A stretch of DNA of 64,000 nucleotides, taken from positions 40,295,990 through 40,359,989 of the forward strand of contig CM068386.1 in NCBI GenBank assembly GCA_034770075.1. The letters run 5' to 3'. The position numbers and the translations under genes were made by a program. Under the pieces are notes generated by a model. That model searched no databases and was not told the origin of the DNA. It saw nothing but the letters and a program-made list of their open reading frames with translations. Positions 49,176 to 60,748 of the stretch are shown piece after piece; the first letter of the stretch is position 1; every line of letters starts with the position of its first letter. This stretch comes from Aralia elata. Lineage: Eukaryota; Streptophyta; Magnoliopsida; Apiales; Araliaceae.

Positions 49176-49466
49176 TTTACTGTTAAGAATTCTCGTTATT
49201 AGACTATTGCTCAATTACTCAAACATTTAAGTCTTAACTTAAACATTTATAAACAACACTTAAACACATAACACATCTGATAAACTTTCACATTTTATTC
49301 ATTAACTGCTTTAAAACATAATAGAGATAACATCGTAGTTATTTACATCATCTATCCTGAAGTCACAAAGTTTCAGGATTACATCATTATTCTATCCCAT
49401 TATATAGAAACTGGGATTTACAATTTATTCACTTCATAGATTCCTAATAACATAACTAATCACAAA

Positions 49467-50282
49467 CTATGATGACATTCCACGACGCACAGCTTCCTGG
49501 CGTTCCTGCTCCATAATGCGTGTCATCATCTTTCGATCCATCACATCTGGATGATGATGAACTCGATCCTGAGCTCTATCTATCGTGGTGTGAAAAATGT
49601 ACTCCATCTCATCAATCTTAGCCTTCTTTGACCGCATCTCACACTCAACACGATCTGCGCGATCAGCCTCCCTCAGCCAAGCTGTCTCAGCTCTCGCCCG
49701 CTTAGCTGACTCCTCTTTCAACTCATCTCGGATAATTTCATCCCTAGCTATCAACTGTCCGCGTCGATACTCAGACTGTGCTAGCCTCTGCTCAGCCTCT
49801 GCAAGACGTGATGAAAGGTCTTGGATCTCAGCATCCTTCTGCTCTAGAGTGGTTTGACGTTCTGCAACCTGTTCTTCTAACTCCTCCTTTTCACTCTCTA
49901 CATGAACCAGCTTCCACTCCACGTCTCCAAGACGTATATCTAGCTCCTCTATCTCACTGTTCTTCTGCTCCAAAGCAGTCTGTCGCTCAGCCAGCTGCCC
50001 CTCTAACTCCTCCACTCTATCCTGCAACTCTATATTGCGATCATACACCTGCTCGTACATCTGAACACCCAAAGTAGATAGTGATATCCCCTTAGGGTCT
50101 TCCTCCTCCTCCTCCTCAGGATCCTCCTCAGGGTCCTCCTCAGGATCAGTCTCAGGCTCATACTCGTGACCTGTAACTGTAATCAATGGGGATGGCTCCC
50201 TCTGTACTAGCTGCTCATGAACTACGTGAATATCTCGGGGCTCCTCCTCCCTAGTCTGGCTGGGCTCTCCTCTATCAGTCAT
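49467..50282 (-). CDS. Extra coiled-coil ORF between PBS and gag of the gypsy element
   Basis: Intact 271-codon frame from ATG 50280-50282 to TAG 49467-49469, same strand as gag-pol, starting 224 bases after the PBS and ending 291 bases before the gag ATG. Residues ~1-45 are polar, ~45-65 form an acidic block of ED repeats, and ~75-235 are a heptad-rich charged region predicted as coiled coil. This region contains an internal duplication (EELEGQLAERQTALEQKNSEI and EELEEQVAERQTTLEQKDAEI). The C-terminus is basic (RMITRIMEQERQEAVRRG-like). No known enzymatic domain, membrane segment or zinc site is visible. Function is unknown; oligomerisation is the only property the sequence suggests. Its intactness contrasts with the damaged gag-pol. 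Confidence 0.82.
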   Translation of the reverse strand: MTDRGEPSQTREEEPRDIHVVHEQLVQREPSPLITVTGHEYEPETDPEEDPEEDPEEEEEEDPKGISLSTLGVQMYEQVYDRNIELQDRVEELEGQLAERQTALEQKNSEIEELDIRLGDVEWKLVHVESEKEELEEQVAERQTTLEQKDAEIQDLSSRLAEAEQRLAQSEYRRGQLIARDEIIRDELKEESAKRARAETAWLREADRADRVECEMRSKKAKIDEMEYIFHTTIDRAQDRVHHHPDVMDRKMMTRIMEQERQEAVRRGMSS

Positions 50283-50505
50283 CCTGACAACAAAGTTTTA
50301 AGTTTTAATTACTAATCGATAATACTCGCGAGCACATAAGTTTGTTATCAAATAAGCACATAGCACATAATCGTTTTATTGTCTTTAATGAATTTCCGTA
50401 ATTCATTCCTTAGAACTCGATAAGAGTTTATCACCTCTATATTCTCTATCTTCTAAAAAGGCTACTACCCTAAGGTTTTCCCCACCTAAATGTTCATAAC
50501 CTACA

Positions 50506-50517
50506 GCTCTGATACCA
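50506..50517 (-). promoter_or_regulatory. Primer-binding site, initiator tRNA-Met
   Basis: The minus strand reads TGGTATCAGAGC exactly, three bases (GGT) after the 5' LTR end at 50521. It fixes the direction of the element. Confidence 0.97.
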
Positions 50518-50520
50518 ACC

Positions 50521-53375
50521 TGTGACACCCCCAAATCCAGGTACTTAATTCCCACTGATTTGGTGTTCACTATAACATACATTCAAAACTAACTACCCAA
50601 TAAAATAACAATTAAATAAACTTAAAGAAACATCTTCCCAAAATGGGTTACATCTCCAAACTATTAAATAATCAAATCCCAGGTTATCTTAACCTTAATA
50701 CATCAAATGCGGAATAAAACATAATTTAAATAAGTCTTGTTATAAATAATCATCAAGTAAATAGCAGGTCATTAGCTATTTATGCATCTTGCCCTTGCCC
50801 TTGCCCTTGCTCGTGGACGGTTCGTCCGATTTCTCAGCCTTAGCTGCAATGATTAGTGCAAGAGTGAGCAAACAATTGCTCACAAGTACGATAACAATAA
50901 TATTTAAATGAAATGGATTTCAACTGAGGAATAATAATTTTCTGAATCTCAGTCAATAAGTGATCAAAGTCTAAAAGCTCGTTTGAATGCTCGATTCAAA
51001 GTAAAATAGATTTCAAGATCTAGAAATTATATCTGAGGGTCACAAGACCTCGAACTATGTCCTAGGTTGACAAGTATTTCTACTGTAACCTTTAACAGTC
51101 ATATAGACTATGGACCAACATCTCGTACTCAGGGGGATCAGCCCTTTGTACAATGTATTGTGCACAAACATTTTAACGCTGTCGCGTAAGTAATCCCCTA
51201 TATTAGGGTTGTTCATCTCAGTTTATCGTCTGAATCCATACCAAAAAGGAAATTGGCTTGGAACAAGTATAGAAAACATTTTAAGTCTTTGAAACGTTCA
51301 TCAACTAAGGACTAGCTGAAGCAATAAGGGTTTGCTAGTCTAATTCATCAAAAGAGTTTGTTCAATAGAAATTATACTTGAAGTTTGAATAACAATAATT
51401 GGAATAAAGCTTGAGTATATAATCATGATAATAACCTTGCTTGAATAATAATAAGCTAAGGTCCATAAACTCGCTCAATATAAATAAACTTGTGTTGAAT
51501 AAATTAACAAGTTCGATATAGGAAAACTTGTTCAACGTAAAAGTAATAAGTTGAGATAAGGAACTTGCCTCAAGCGTAGATTACAAATTTAAGTAATTCA
51601 CGATCCTTAAACAACCTAAACATTTAATTATAAAAATGGTAATATAATTAGTCACAAGATTAAAAGCATTCTAAGCTTGCTCTTTTATCATAACATCTCA
51701 TTTAGCATACCATAGACAACAAGTAGTTTAGCAACTATCTAAGTTTAATTATGCATTCATAACTTCCAAGAAAATAATTAATAATAAATTTTTTTTTAAA
51801 CAGAAGTGTTTCTCGCCGGGGCGAGAAAAAACTTAACAAAATCGTCGCCGGGGCGAGGCTGTCGCCGGGGCGAAGTTATGCTTAACAATTTTGTCGCCGG
51901 GGCGACGCTGTCGCCGGGGCGAAGAAATCAGTTCATTTCTCTCGCCGGGGTGAGAGACTTGACTGTCGTCTTCCCCAGCTCGCGAACCAGTGAAAACTTA
52001 GGCCAAATTTGGCCAAAATTTTCCGAATTCTACCATCCAGAAAACAAATTAAATATACCCAAACATCAAATATGCTAGAAAACAAATACCCAACATGTTT
52101 TCTAAACATTTTAATCATTCTAACACATAAACAACCAAATTAAAACCCAAAATTTTACTGTTAAAACCAAATATTCATGTTCTAGCTATTTTAATAAAAT
52201 CAACCACTGTAAACTCATCTTTCACTCATTTTAATCCATTCAAATTACATTCTTTTTATTATTCATCGTATTAACACAATCAAAAGTCAATTTACCAATT
52301 AATAATCTAATTGAACATCAATTATCATATATATATATGTCATACATGAAATAAAATTCTGTAAAAACAAAGACTTCACTCTAAATCATGTTTTCATGAA
52401 TTAACACCTCTAAATTGATTATTAATCAACATATAATCATCTAACACATGATTACTACTAATTACAACAACTATAATCACACATTTCATCTACTCTAGCA
52501 ATTGAATTCACATACAGTAACTAAAACTATATACAGTAGAATAAAACAAAGAGGAAAAAAGAATTATACCTTCAATTGTTGTAAGAAAATTTGATTAAAC
52601 TTCCTTGCTTGAATTCTTACTCCAATCACCAAGCTTCTCACACAATTTCTCTCTTTTCTCTCAACTCTCAAATTCACAGAGTTCTTTTCTTTCTCTCAAG
52701 CTATGTGTTTCTTCTTCTTTGTTTTTCTTTCTTTCTTTCTTAACTGACGTTCTTTTTAAAAAATAAAAACTGATGAAATAAAAAAAACAAGATAAAAACT
52801 GATGAAACGTATAATCTAATTAAGTCATCAGTTATAAAAATTCAAAAGCCATAAGGCTATGTTTGACAAACTAATTTAAAAATAACCCATTATTCTAACT
52901 AAAGGCTTGCTTGGTAAAACACAAATAAAATAACCCATTATTTCCAAACAAAGATCATAGGGCCTTGTTTGGTAAAACTAAATTAAACACTTTCTCATTT
53001 ATTTTAATAAAACATTATAACATATAGTTTAAAATGTCACACATTTAATTTAATTGAACTTATTATTAAATAAATTCAATTAAACATTACCAACTCAAAT
53101 AATAATTTCATTTAACAAATAACAATAATACCAAATAAATTCTCTTATTCAAATAAATCATTTATTCAGATAAAACTTTTCATCATCTAATTTAATTATT
53201 AAATTAGAACAAACATAACAAATTACATTCAAATAACATTTGACATTATTAAACTTAACATATACCCACTTCACAAAAACTTAACAAATTATTTATTTAA
53301 CTCAATAAATTAATAAAAATATTTATATAACTGAATAAATATTTTTATTCAATCATAAAAATTGCATTCGTTACA
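50521..53375 (-). repeat. 5' LTR of the gypsy element
   Basis: 2855 bp, nearly identical to 41719-44569. Differences include one extra CCCTTG unit near 50795, a missing ACT near 51723 and scattered C/T and G/A changes. It should contain the element's promoter; no TATA box is singled out. Confidence 0.96.
51813..51957. repeat. CGCCGGGGCGA motif cluster, 5' LTR
   Basis: Counterpart of 43007-43152, with six of seven motifs in the unmutated CGCCGGGG form. Confidence 0.9.
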
Positions 53376-55244
53376 GCGCCGACCTCCAGGAAGCTCAGCG
53401 AGGCCTCCGTCAGAACACGGAGGCTGCGCCAGAACCCAGGTGCTGCAGATTGCTTCCTACGTGAAATCCGACCCTTCTTCACTCCAACTTTCATATCTCA
53501 TTCTATACACGTTCAAATTGGTCCATTCCGGACTCTATAGACTCCTAAGACATGGGGCTACAACATATCAAAAATGTAGAGCTACCCATTAACATTAACA
53601 AGTCCAAATCTTAGGCCAAAGTACAAAATTCATACTCTATTTTTCTTCTCAAGAACATGTTCTACCAATTTCTTCACCATAAACTCATTTTAACTCCTTT
53701 TAGCTCCATTCCAACTAGGATATTCTCATAACCCATGGAACTATAACATCATAACAATTAACAAAATTATCAGACACGATTTCTAACTGTTTAAGTCCTC
53801 TAAATCAGTCCGTTTACAGTCCAAGTCCAAAATGTCCATTGTTCTTCATGTTCTTCATCCTTTAAGCATAGGTACGGATTTCTTTCACTTTTGTTCCACT
53901 TTGATGTTATTAGTGACTTACATAACCTCTTGACAATATTACCAACCGTCCATACCAACCCACGGGCATAGAAGCTCTAAAACTATAAAAACTTGGAAAC
54001 CTTAACAAAATCAAATGGAATGGGTTTAAGTTAATGATTTACCTCTGTAAATCCCTTCTAGGTGTTAAGAAGACTAGCTAGGCTTGGCTTGAGTGCTTGT
54101 TCTTACTTGACTTCTCTTTTTTTTCTCTCCTTCTTCCTCCCGTGACTCTTCTTCCTTCTTCCTTCAAGTTCTCTTATTCTTTCTCTCTCTGCAACTTTGC
54201 TCTCTTCCCACTCTCTATTCTCTTAGCAAGTGAGCTGATGGATGAGTTTGAATGAGGAAAAGAATGAAAGAGGTCGGATGAATAGAATGGGAGAAGAAGT
54301 TGCAAGGCCCGAGCTCACTTGGTTGGATGTTTGATGAGAATGTCTCCATTGGAGACTTGTATTTGCTTGGCTCAAGCCCATTTGGCCGACACTTCCACTG
54401 TTGTTAAATTCCCATTGGTTCAAATGTTGCCTCCTCAATTTTCATTGGCCAAGGGGGTTTGGTGTGTACCCTCATTAAGCAACAAGAAAAATTAATATAC
54501 CTATTTGGTCTCTCCCATACCCAAATATTCCTGCTTTTGTACCAAATTTGCTCAATAACTCTACCCAAAATTAAAATGGGTTATCCCATAAATTATTGAG
54601 ATGGATAAAAATAATAAATACGAGGTTTGTCCATTTATTCGGAACACCCATATTAAACATTTCAGGTACTAATTAAATCATCAATGAGCTCCAATAAATA
54701 TTCCAATGCTTAAAAAAAATTTATCTCTTCGCACACACGTTTTAACAAAATTATTCAGAATCAAAAAAGACGTAAAATATTTGACGTGAATAGTGCCGTG
54801 AAGAGGGACTCGAGAAACGTGCCCCGTGAATAGTAATTTAGCGATTTTTCATGAAATCAATATATTCGCTTATGCGAAGCCACGACACATAAAATTTATG
54901 CATTTACATAGTCTAGGTTATAATATAACCTTTAAACGTTTAACATAGAATAATATTAATAAAAATTCATTTTATTCAATAATATTCTTAAACTAGAATT
55001 ACCAAGGTACCCGCGATTCACGATCGGTACAATAGTTAAATATCAACTCTTTCGTCCCCAAATATATGTATATATTTCACACTTATATATACATATTTAG
55101 TTCATCACATAATCACATAAATCATATAAATATATATAACACATATATATTTGTTTACATTCAAATCCGATACATCTCATAATAAGAATTTTATTTATTA
55201 AATTCTTATCATAATTATTCTTCTTGAAAATCCGGGATGTTACA
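53376..55244 (-). repeat. Right part of the LTR-like block
   Basis: Continues the GC-rich GCGAGGCCTCC array interrupted at 41718, then AT-rich LTR-type sequence ending AATCCGGGATGTTACA. No coding domain. The frame at 54223-54438 looks like chance. Confidence 0.7.
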
Positions 55245-55249
55245 ACTGC

Positions 55250-56683
55250 AACGTCTATTCATGTCGTCGCACATGGCTGAGCATATGAGTTGGCATAAAA
55301 GAAGGGACGTCGTGCCTGGTCAGTTGACTCACCCTGCAAATGGAGATGAATGGAAGAAATTTGATGAAAATTTTCCAGAATTTGCTGATGAAGTTAGGAA
55401 TGTCAGGCTTGGCATGACTACAAATGGCTTTTGTCCATTTAATAATTTTAGCCAGCCCTACTCTATTTGGCCAGTGATCATGGTAGCTTACAATCTTCCA
55501 CCGTCAATATGCATGAGGGATCCGTATATGTTCTTGACTTTACTCATACCAGGGGATAAAAGTCCTACAAAAGACATAAACGTGTATCTCAGACCATTAG
55601 TTGATGAACTTAAGAAACTGTGGGAGACGAGAGTTTAGACTTATGATAAATCGGTTGAGCAGAATTTTGTGATGAAGGCTGCTCTATTGTGGAGTATCAC
55701 TGACTAGCACTTAGGATGATCAGTGGTTGGTCAACTCACAGGAAGCTGTCATGTCCAGTCTGTATGGGAGATGTGCAAGGCACACAGCCACTTCATGGGC
55801 GAAAAACTAGTTTCTTTGGAACTGCTCGTAGATTCTTGCCTGCTGATCACAATTATAGAAAGATGTCTGCACAGTTCAACAGAAAGACAGAGAAGAAGGG
55901 GTTGTTGGTCGATTGTCAGGCAATGAGGTCTTGGGTTGGCTGAATGATTTGAAATTTCCACTGCCAGGGAAGGAGCATGGTAAGTTGAGAGCAATAGGGT
56001 ACGAGAAAACTCATAACTAGACACACTCGCCTATTTGGTTTGAGTTATCATACTGGGTCACACTATCAGTCCGCCATTGTATAGATGTCATGCATACAGA
56101 AAATAATGTATTCAAGAATGTATTTTACACCGTGCTAAATGCGAGTGGTAAAACAAAAGACAATAATAAAGCACGTAAAGATTTGGAGGCAATGAATATC
56201 AGGAGGGAATTGTGGCTCCGTCCTAACAACTCAAAACCAAAAGCTCCTTTTTATCTTACTAAGCAACAGGTTGAAGACATTTGCAAGTGGGTAAGTGCAT
56301 TGCAGCTCCCTGATGGATATGCTTCTAACATATCTCATTGCAGTAAGGTTCAGCAGTTGAAAATTACTAGGTTTAAGAGTCACGATTGCCATGTATTCAT
56401 ACAGAAGTTGATGCCAATTATATTTCGCGAGATGCTACCCAGAAAAATTGTTGACGCCTTGACTGAACTTTCAAATTTCTTTCGGGATATTTGCTCAACG
56501 GTTATAAGGTACAGTGATGTGGATCAGATGGAGAAAAATATAATATTGACTATGTGCAAGCTCGAAATGATCTTTCCTCTAGGGTTCTTTGACTCGATGG
56601 AGCATGTGCCTATTCATCTACCATATGAACTTAAGCTTGGAGGACCGGTGCAATATCGGTGGATGTACCCTTTTGAGAGATAA
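55250..56683 (+). pseudogene. TNP2-type CACTA transposase, central part (CACTA-2)
   Basis: Resumes the text cut at 39520: LFMSSHMAEHMSWHKRRD, PVIMVAYNLPPSICMRDPY, SCPVCMGD-equivalent bases near 55752, then from 56090 an open stretch MHTENNVFKNVFYTVLNA, RKDLEAMNIRRELWL, and MEHVPIHLPYELKLGGPV, the border to the DUF4218-type domain. Lesions compared with CACTA-1: TAG at 55636-55638 (CAG there), a small deletion near 55703 that shifts the frame, and TAG at 56018-56020 (TGG there). The downstream half is better preserved. Confidence 0.92.
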
Positions 56684-57081
56684 TATGTAGTAAATTGTGG
56701 AATTTTGATGACATTTATACTTAATAGTCTGAATTAATGCCCTTCAATCATTGTACCCACAGGTACATGTGGCGATTAAAGCAAAAAGTGAAAAACAAAG
56801 CTCGTGTAGAGGGTTCTATTGTTAAATGCTATACGGAGGAAGAGCTTGTCAACTTCTGCTCCTTGTACTTTGACAATGTAGTCTCAACGAAACACAACCG
56901 TTTAAGTCGGAATGAGGTCGTCGGGCCCCAATCTCGTGATGATGAGTTAGCAGTATTCACTTATCTGGCTAAACCATTTGGCCCCGAGACAATGACTTAC
57001 CTAACCGACAAAGATTTGAAGATTGTATCTACGTACGTGCTTCTAAATATGCTCGAAGTATTGGCATACATCAAGTATGTA
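56684..57081 (+). pseudogene. DUF4218-type exon of the CACTA-2 transposase
   Basis: After a short intron-like gap with acceptor TTGTACCCACAG (ending about 56761), the text YMWRLKQKVKNKARVEGSIV then EEELVNFCSLYF matches the end of the DUF4218 region found in plant CACTA transposases. The donor near 56680 reads GAGATAATATG rather than GT, which may be a mutation. The frame stays open to 57084, past a likely donor at AAGTATGTAT. Confidence 0.75.
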
Positions 57082-57149
57082 TAATTTTTTTGTCGAATCT
57101 GTAATATTTCAAAGCGCAATATCGTAATTAAACACTGTTATTATTATTT

Positions 57150-58036
57150 CAGTTCATTCGAAGACGAAGTGTATGCTTCTAACTCGGGACTAACTACAAC
57201 ACAGTTGGAAGCATTCACCACTGAAAATTTTCAACAGTGGTTTAAAAGAAGGGTTGAAGAAGATAACGCTTTTAAGCGTTTTAGAGATGTTATTTCAGGT
57301 CCGTACAAATTTATCAGTTCATATTTCGGCTGCATCGTTAATGGGTACAGATTCAAGGTTGACGAGTTGAATGCCCTGACATCAGTTAATTCTGGTGTTG
57401 TCGTGTTGGGAAGCTGTTACCAAAACTGCGAGTCCAATTACTATGGACGATTAGAGGACGTAGTTGTGCTCAATTATCCGGGAGGAAAAAAGGTTGTTAC
57501 ATTTAAGTGTCGCTAGTTTGATAATGAAAAGGGTGTTAAAGTTAATCGTAATAGAATCGTCACAGTAGATATAAAGTCAAAGCTACAATCTGATGACGTA
57601 TTCGTATTAGCCAGCCAAGCGACTCAAGTGTACTACGCCCCTAATGTAGTAAACTCTAGAAGCCCCTGGTATACAGTTGGTACAACGAAAATTAGATGGT
57701 ATTGATTTGTCTGGAACGGATGACCCGTTGTAAGAACAAGTTAGCAATCCCAGCCATGTATTGCCAGATGATGAAGATGTGTTAGCAGAAGATGTCGTTA
57801 ACGTACCCGATAATGAAGAAGCCAAGGATGACGTTGTTGTCACTGACTATGTCGTTGTACAAGATGAGTATAACGACGAAGAAATTGATACGGAAGAGGA
57901 AGAGACTAAATCTGAGGATGAAATTAATTTTGATTCTGATGGGTTTGACGACGTACTAAGTCTAAACTTATTGTTATTTTTAAATAATTTACTAATAAAA
58001 ATGGTATTTATGGATGATAAATTAACTAGAAATTAA
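57150..58036 (+). pseudogene. DUF4216-type C-terminal exon of the CACTA-2 transposase
   Basis: Follows an acceptor ATTATTTCAG (about 57152). Contains NSGVVVLGSCYQNCESNYYG, GRLEDVVVLNYPGGKKVVTFK and, after TAG at 57514-57516 where related proteins have Trp, VFVLASQATQVYY, all typical of DUF4216. Further stops follow near 57705-57733, then an acidic tail (EEIDTEEEETKSEDEINF) ending at 58036. This exon completes the transposase gene. Confidence 0.82.
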
Positions 58037-58074
58037 TTATCTCGTTGTTTCTAATTACAGTAGTACAGTTATAT

Positions 58075-60106
58075 ATGGCTAGACATAGCGGTGGAGGTCA
58101 CCACGGTGGTGGCCGTGCAGGATCCGGCGACAGGTCCCAAGGCGGGATGTCGTCATCAGCTAGTAAGTTTCCATCGTTCTGGAGATTAATTGTTTAACGC
58201 ATATGAAAATACTATATTTAAATAATTTCATCACTTAAACTTTCAGATACTGGTTGTCGACGTCAGCGAGGGAGTAACCTCGGATTATTTGGGCGTCTGC
58301 CGGCAATTCCACACACTGTCTGTGTAAGTGTCGACTCGGCACAGTAAGTGTCTAATATAATATAACTCACGCAATTAAATTACTTTATATGATTGCATGA
58401 TTAAAGTAACTCATATATTGTCTGCTTATTTCGTATTGTAGTATCGCGGACCCTGTCGCTAAGCATACGCTACATGCCATTTGCTTGATACACCTGCCTA
58501 TTGGTTGTATGTGATACACTCAGTACGCGTAGTATGATGCCAGATTTATGGAGACTGTGCTGCGAGAGTTTCACGCAAGTCGAGTTACATAATTTAAATT
58601 AAAAACCATCCTAGGTATTTACACATTTATCAATTAATTTCTGATATGTTAACATTCTTTGTATAGATTTATTATATATATGAGGAGGCTATCTCACAGG
58701 CAGCCAGCGACAGTGTTATTATTGCACATGTCGCAAAGAACTATGCCGGCTGGCTGTACGAGATGAGACAGCGGGCCGCCCGGTCAGTTGTCGAGCAGCC
58801 CGAGACTACCATACGCGATCATCAGCCCGATATAGTCTCCGATGCAGCATGGGAGGCTATGTGTATGCACTTGGATGATGATGACTTCAAGAAAAAGTCC
58901 GAGCAGACAAAAAAGAATTGTGGTCTGCTCCGAGTCGTACACAGTACCGGCTCACAGTCATTTGAGGAGGTGAAGTCGGTAAGTATCTCAATTTAGTTCT
59001 TTAGATTCTCGATTGTCATTACCATACTTAATAAATGTTATTTGAATGTATTTATTAGGACATGCAGGCGAGCTTGGGCCGACCTCCTACCATGCTAGAG
59101 TTTTAGGATAGAGCCCACATGCCTAAGGAGTCTAGCATGTCTCCCACATCATTAGCTATACGGGTAAGACTAATATCAAATAATTTTTAGTAATTATTAA
59201 TATTAGGTAGTTAATAAAATGATTTAATTAACTTACATATGCAAATTAAATTACAGGACCGATTTCAGAATCTTCAGGACCAGCGTATAGCTGAGTTGCG
59301 GGATGCTATGGGGGTTTTTGAGCTGTTAGATTGCACCATCCGCCCGAGATTGAATTATCTCAGGATGAGGAGTTGAGACGTCATCATCCCCCATAGCGCG
59401 GTCTGCATCGTCAGCCCGATCGCCATCACTAGCATCATCAGTATCGCCACCCTGTTAATATAATTAAAAAATGGGTCACGTCTCAGGATCCCCCAAGTAG
59501 CAGTATCATCAAGTATCGAGTGTTGGGCATGCCGAGGATATCGACGTATACACTACCTGGAGGTAATATTATTTCTGATAAGTTAAGATAAATTAACTGC
59601 AACCGATTAGTTAGTAATGTTATATTTAAATTCGCAGGCTCTAACCAGCGCCAGCACCCGAGAGCACCTGTTGGACCATCTCATACAAGCATTGGCTTGG
59701 ACGACGAGATTTTTCAAAGGGTCATGGCGGCGGTGTCAGAGACTTTTTGTACGGATCCGGTTATCCGTCGTCAGGAGTTGCCCAGTCGAGCTCGCCTTCA
59801 CCAGCTAGCTCAGGATATTACGGCAGGGGCTACCGTCAAGAGTACGGGTATCCCACAGGAGCAGTTCGTCGTGATACGTGGCGAAGTGCTCCGGTTGGTG
59901 GTTACCTTACTCTAATTTTAAGTTAATTAATCTGCATGTTATTTCATTTTCATACTGTCTCTTTAATTCTATCAGACGGACTAATGAGTTATTTTTTTTA
60001 ATTGTATCAACAGGGTGGCGATGTTGATGATGCTGGTGATGGCGATTGGGCTGACAATGCAGACCGCGCTATGGGGGATGATGAAGTGGATTTGCATACA
60101 CCATAG
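58075..60106 (+). pseudogene. Second CACTA-2 gene, Ptta/En/Spm (TNPA-like) type
   Basis: Exon 1 starts MARHSGGGHHGGGRAGSG and ends at the donor TA|GTAAGT (58162). Likely later exons: 58247 to about 58323 or 58343, 58442 on, 58667-58978, 59059-59163, 59257 on, and a last exon 60014-60106. The 58667-58978 exon encodes AHVAKNYAGWLYEMRQR, then a WEAMCMHLDD region and NCGLLRVVHSTGSQSFEEV, the signature of the plant Transposase_24/Ptta family. A glycine-tyrosine-proline-rich part (GYYGRGYRQEYGYPTGAV) and an acidic end (GDGDWADNADRAMGDDEVDL) follow. TAG at 59104-59106 interrupts exon 5. By analogy it binds the subterminal repeats. Confidence 0.75.
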
Positions 60107-60748
60107 CGGGGATGCGCTCCGTTTTCCCCATGCCCATGATTATTACTTAGGTATATTCTGCATGAATTGTAATTGTAATATATATATTCTCATTCAATAT
60201 TCATGCAACACTCTGATATTTCAGCACGAGATTTTTCAAAGGGTCATGGCGGCGGTGTCGAAGACTTTTCGTACGGATCCGGTTATCCGTCGTCAGGAGT
60301 TGCCCAGCCGAGCTCTCCTTCACCAGCTAGCTCAGGATATTACGGCAGGGGCTATCGTCAAGAGTACGGGTATCCCACAGGAGCAGTTCGGCGTGATACG
60401 TGGCGAGGTGCTCCGGTTGGTGGTTACCTTACTCCAATTTTAAGTTAATTAATCTGCATGTTATTTCATTTTCATACTGTCTCTTTAATTCTATCATACG
60501 GACTAATGAGTTATATTTTTAATTGTATCAATAGGGTGGCGATGTTGATGATGCTAGTGATGGCGATCGGGCTGACGATGCAGACCGCGCTATGGGGGAT
60601 GATGACGTGGATTTGCATACACCATAGCGGGGATGCACTCCATTTTCCCCATGCCAATGATCATTACTCAGGTATATATTCTGCATGAATTGTAATTGTA
60701 ATATATAGATTCTCATTCAATATTCATGCAACACTCTGATATTTCAGC
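59704..60748 (+). repeat. 522-bp tandem duplication of the 3' exons of the second CACTA-2 gene
   Basis: Units 59704-60225 and 60226-60748 match with only scattered substitutions and include the GY-rich exon, an intron and the acidic last exon with its TAG (60104-60106; 60625-60627). The second unit therefore supplies a duplicate gene end. The two copies of the GY-rich frame are both open. Confidence 0.95.

Larger units (their letters stand above)
41719..53375 (-). mobile_element. Tekay/Del-type Ty3/gypsy chromovirus retrotransposon
   Basis: Complete in structure: 3' LTR 41719-44569, PPT, gag-pol region 44679-49175, an extra ORF 49467-50282, PBS 50506-50517, 5' LTR 50521-53375. The flanks GCACC (41714-41718) and GCGCC (53376-53380) differ at one base and probably represent the 5-bp target duplication. 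Domain order protease, reverse transcriptase, RNase H, integrase, chromodomain-like end places it in the chromoviruses. Long LTRs and the gag start MPPRRQ favour the Tekay/Del lineage, which is an inference. The LTRs differ by roughly 1-2% by eye, mostly transitions, so the insertion is fairly recent. Three TAG codons break gag-pol. Confidence 0.95.
39526..55244 (-). mobile_element. LTR-like insertion (probable solo LTR) split by a gypsy element
   Basis: Flanked by a perfect 5-bp duplication ACTGC (39521-39525, 55245-55249). Left end TATAACGCTCCCAAATCCGG and right end AATCCGGGATGTTACA; on the minus strand it starts TGTAACATCCCGG and ends TTGGGAGCGTTATA, so the original CA end has become TA. 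The two outer pieces (39526-41718 and 53376-55244, about 4.06 kb) contain no gag, pol, PBS or PPT, which fits a large gypsy-type solo LTR. A second similar end, TGTGACGCTCCCGAAATTCG, occurs at 39711, so a related LTR may be nested or partly duplicated at the left. Confidence 0.8.

Noticed and set aside
49215..49466. Possible read-through fusion of the coiled-coil ORF with gag (same frame)
   Set aside because: In-frame TAA at 49215-49217 and the TAG at 49467-49469 close the path, so no simple read-through product.
51813..51957. CRISPR-like array
   Set aside because: Short GC-rich motifs with irregular spacing in a plant LTR; no uniform spacers, and the genome is not prokaryotic.
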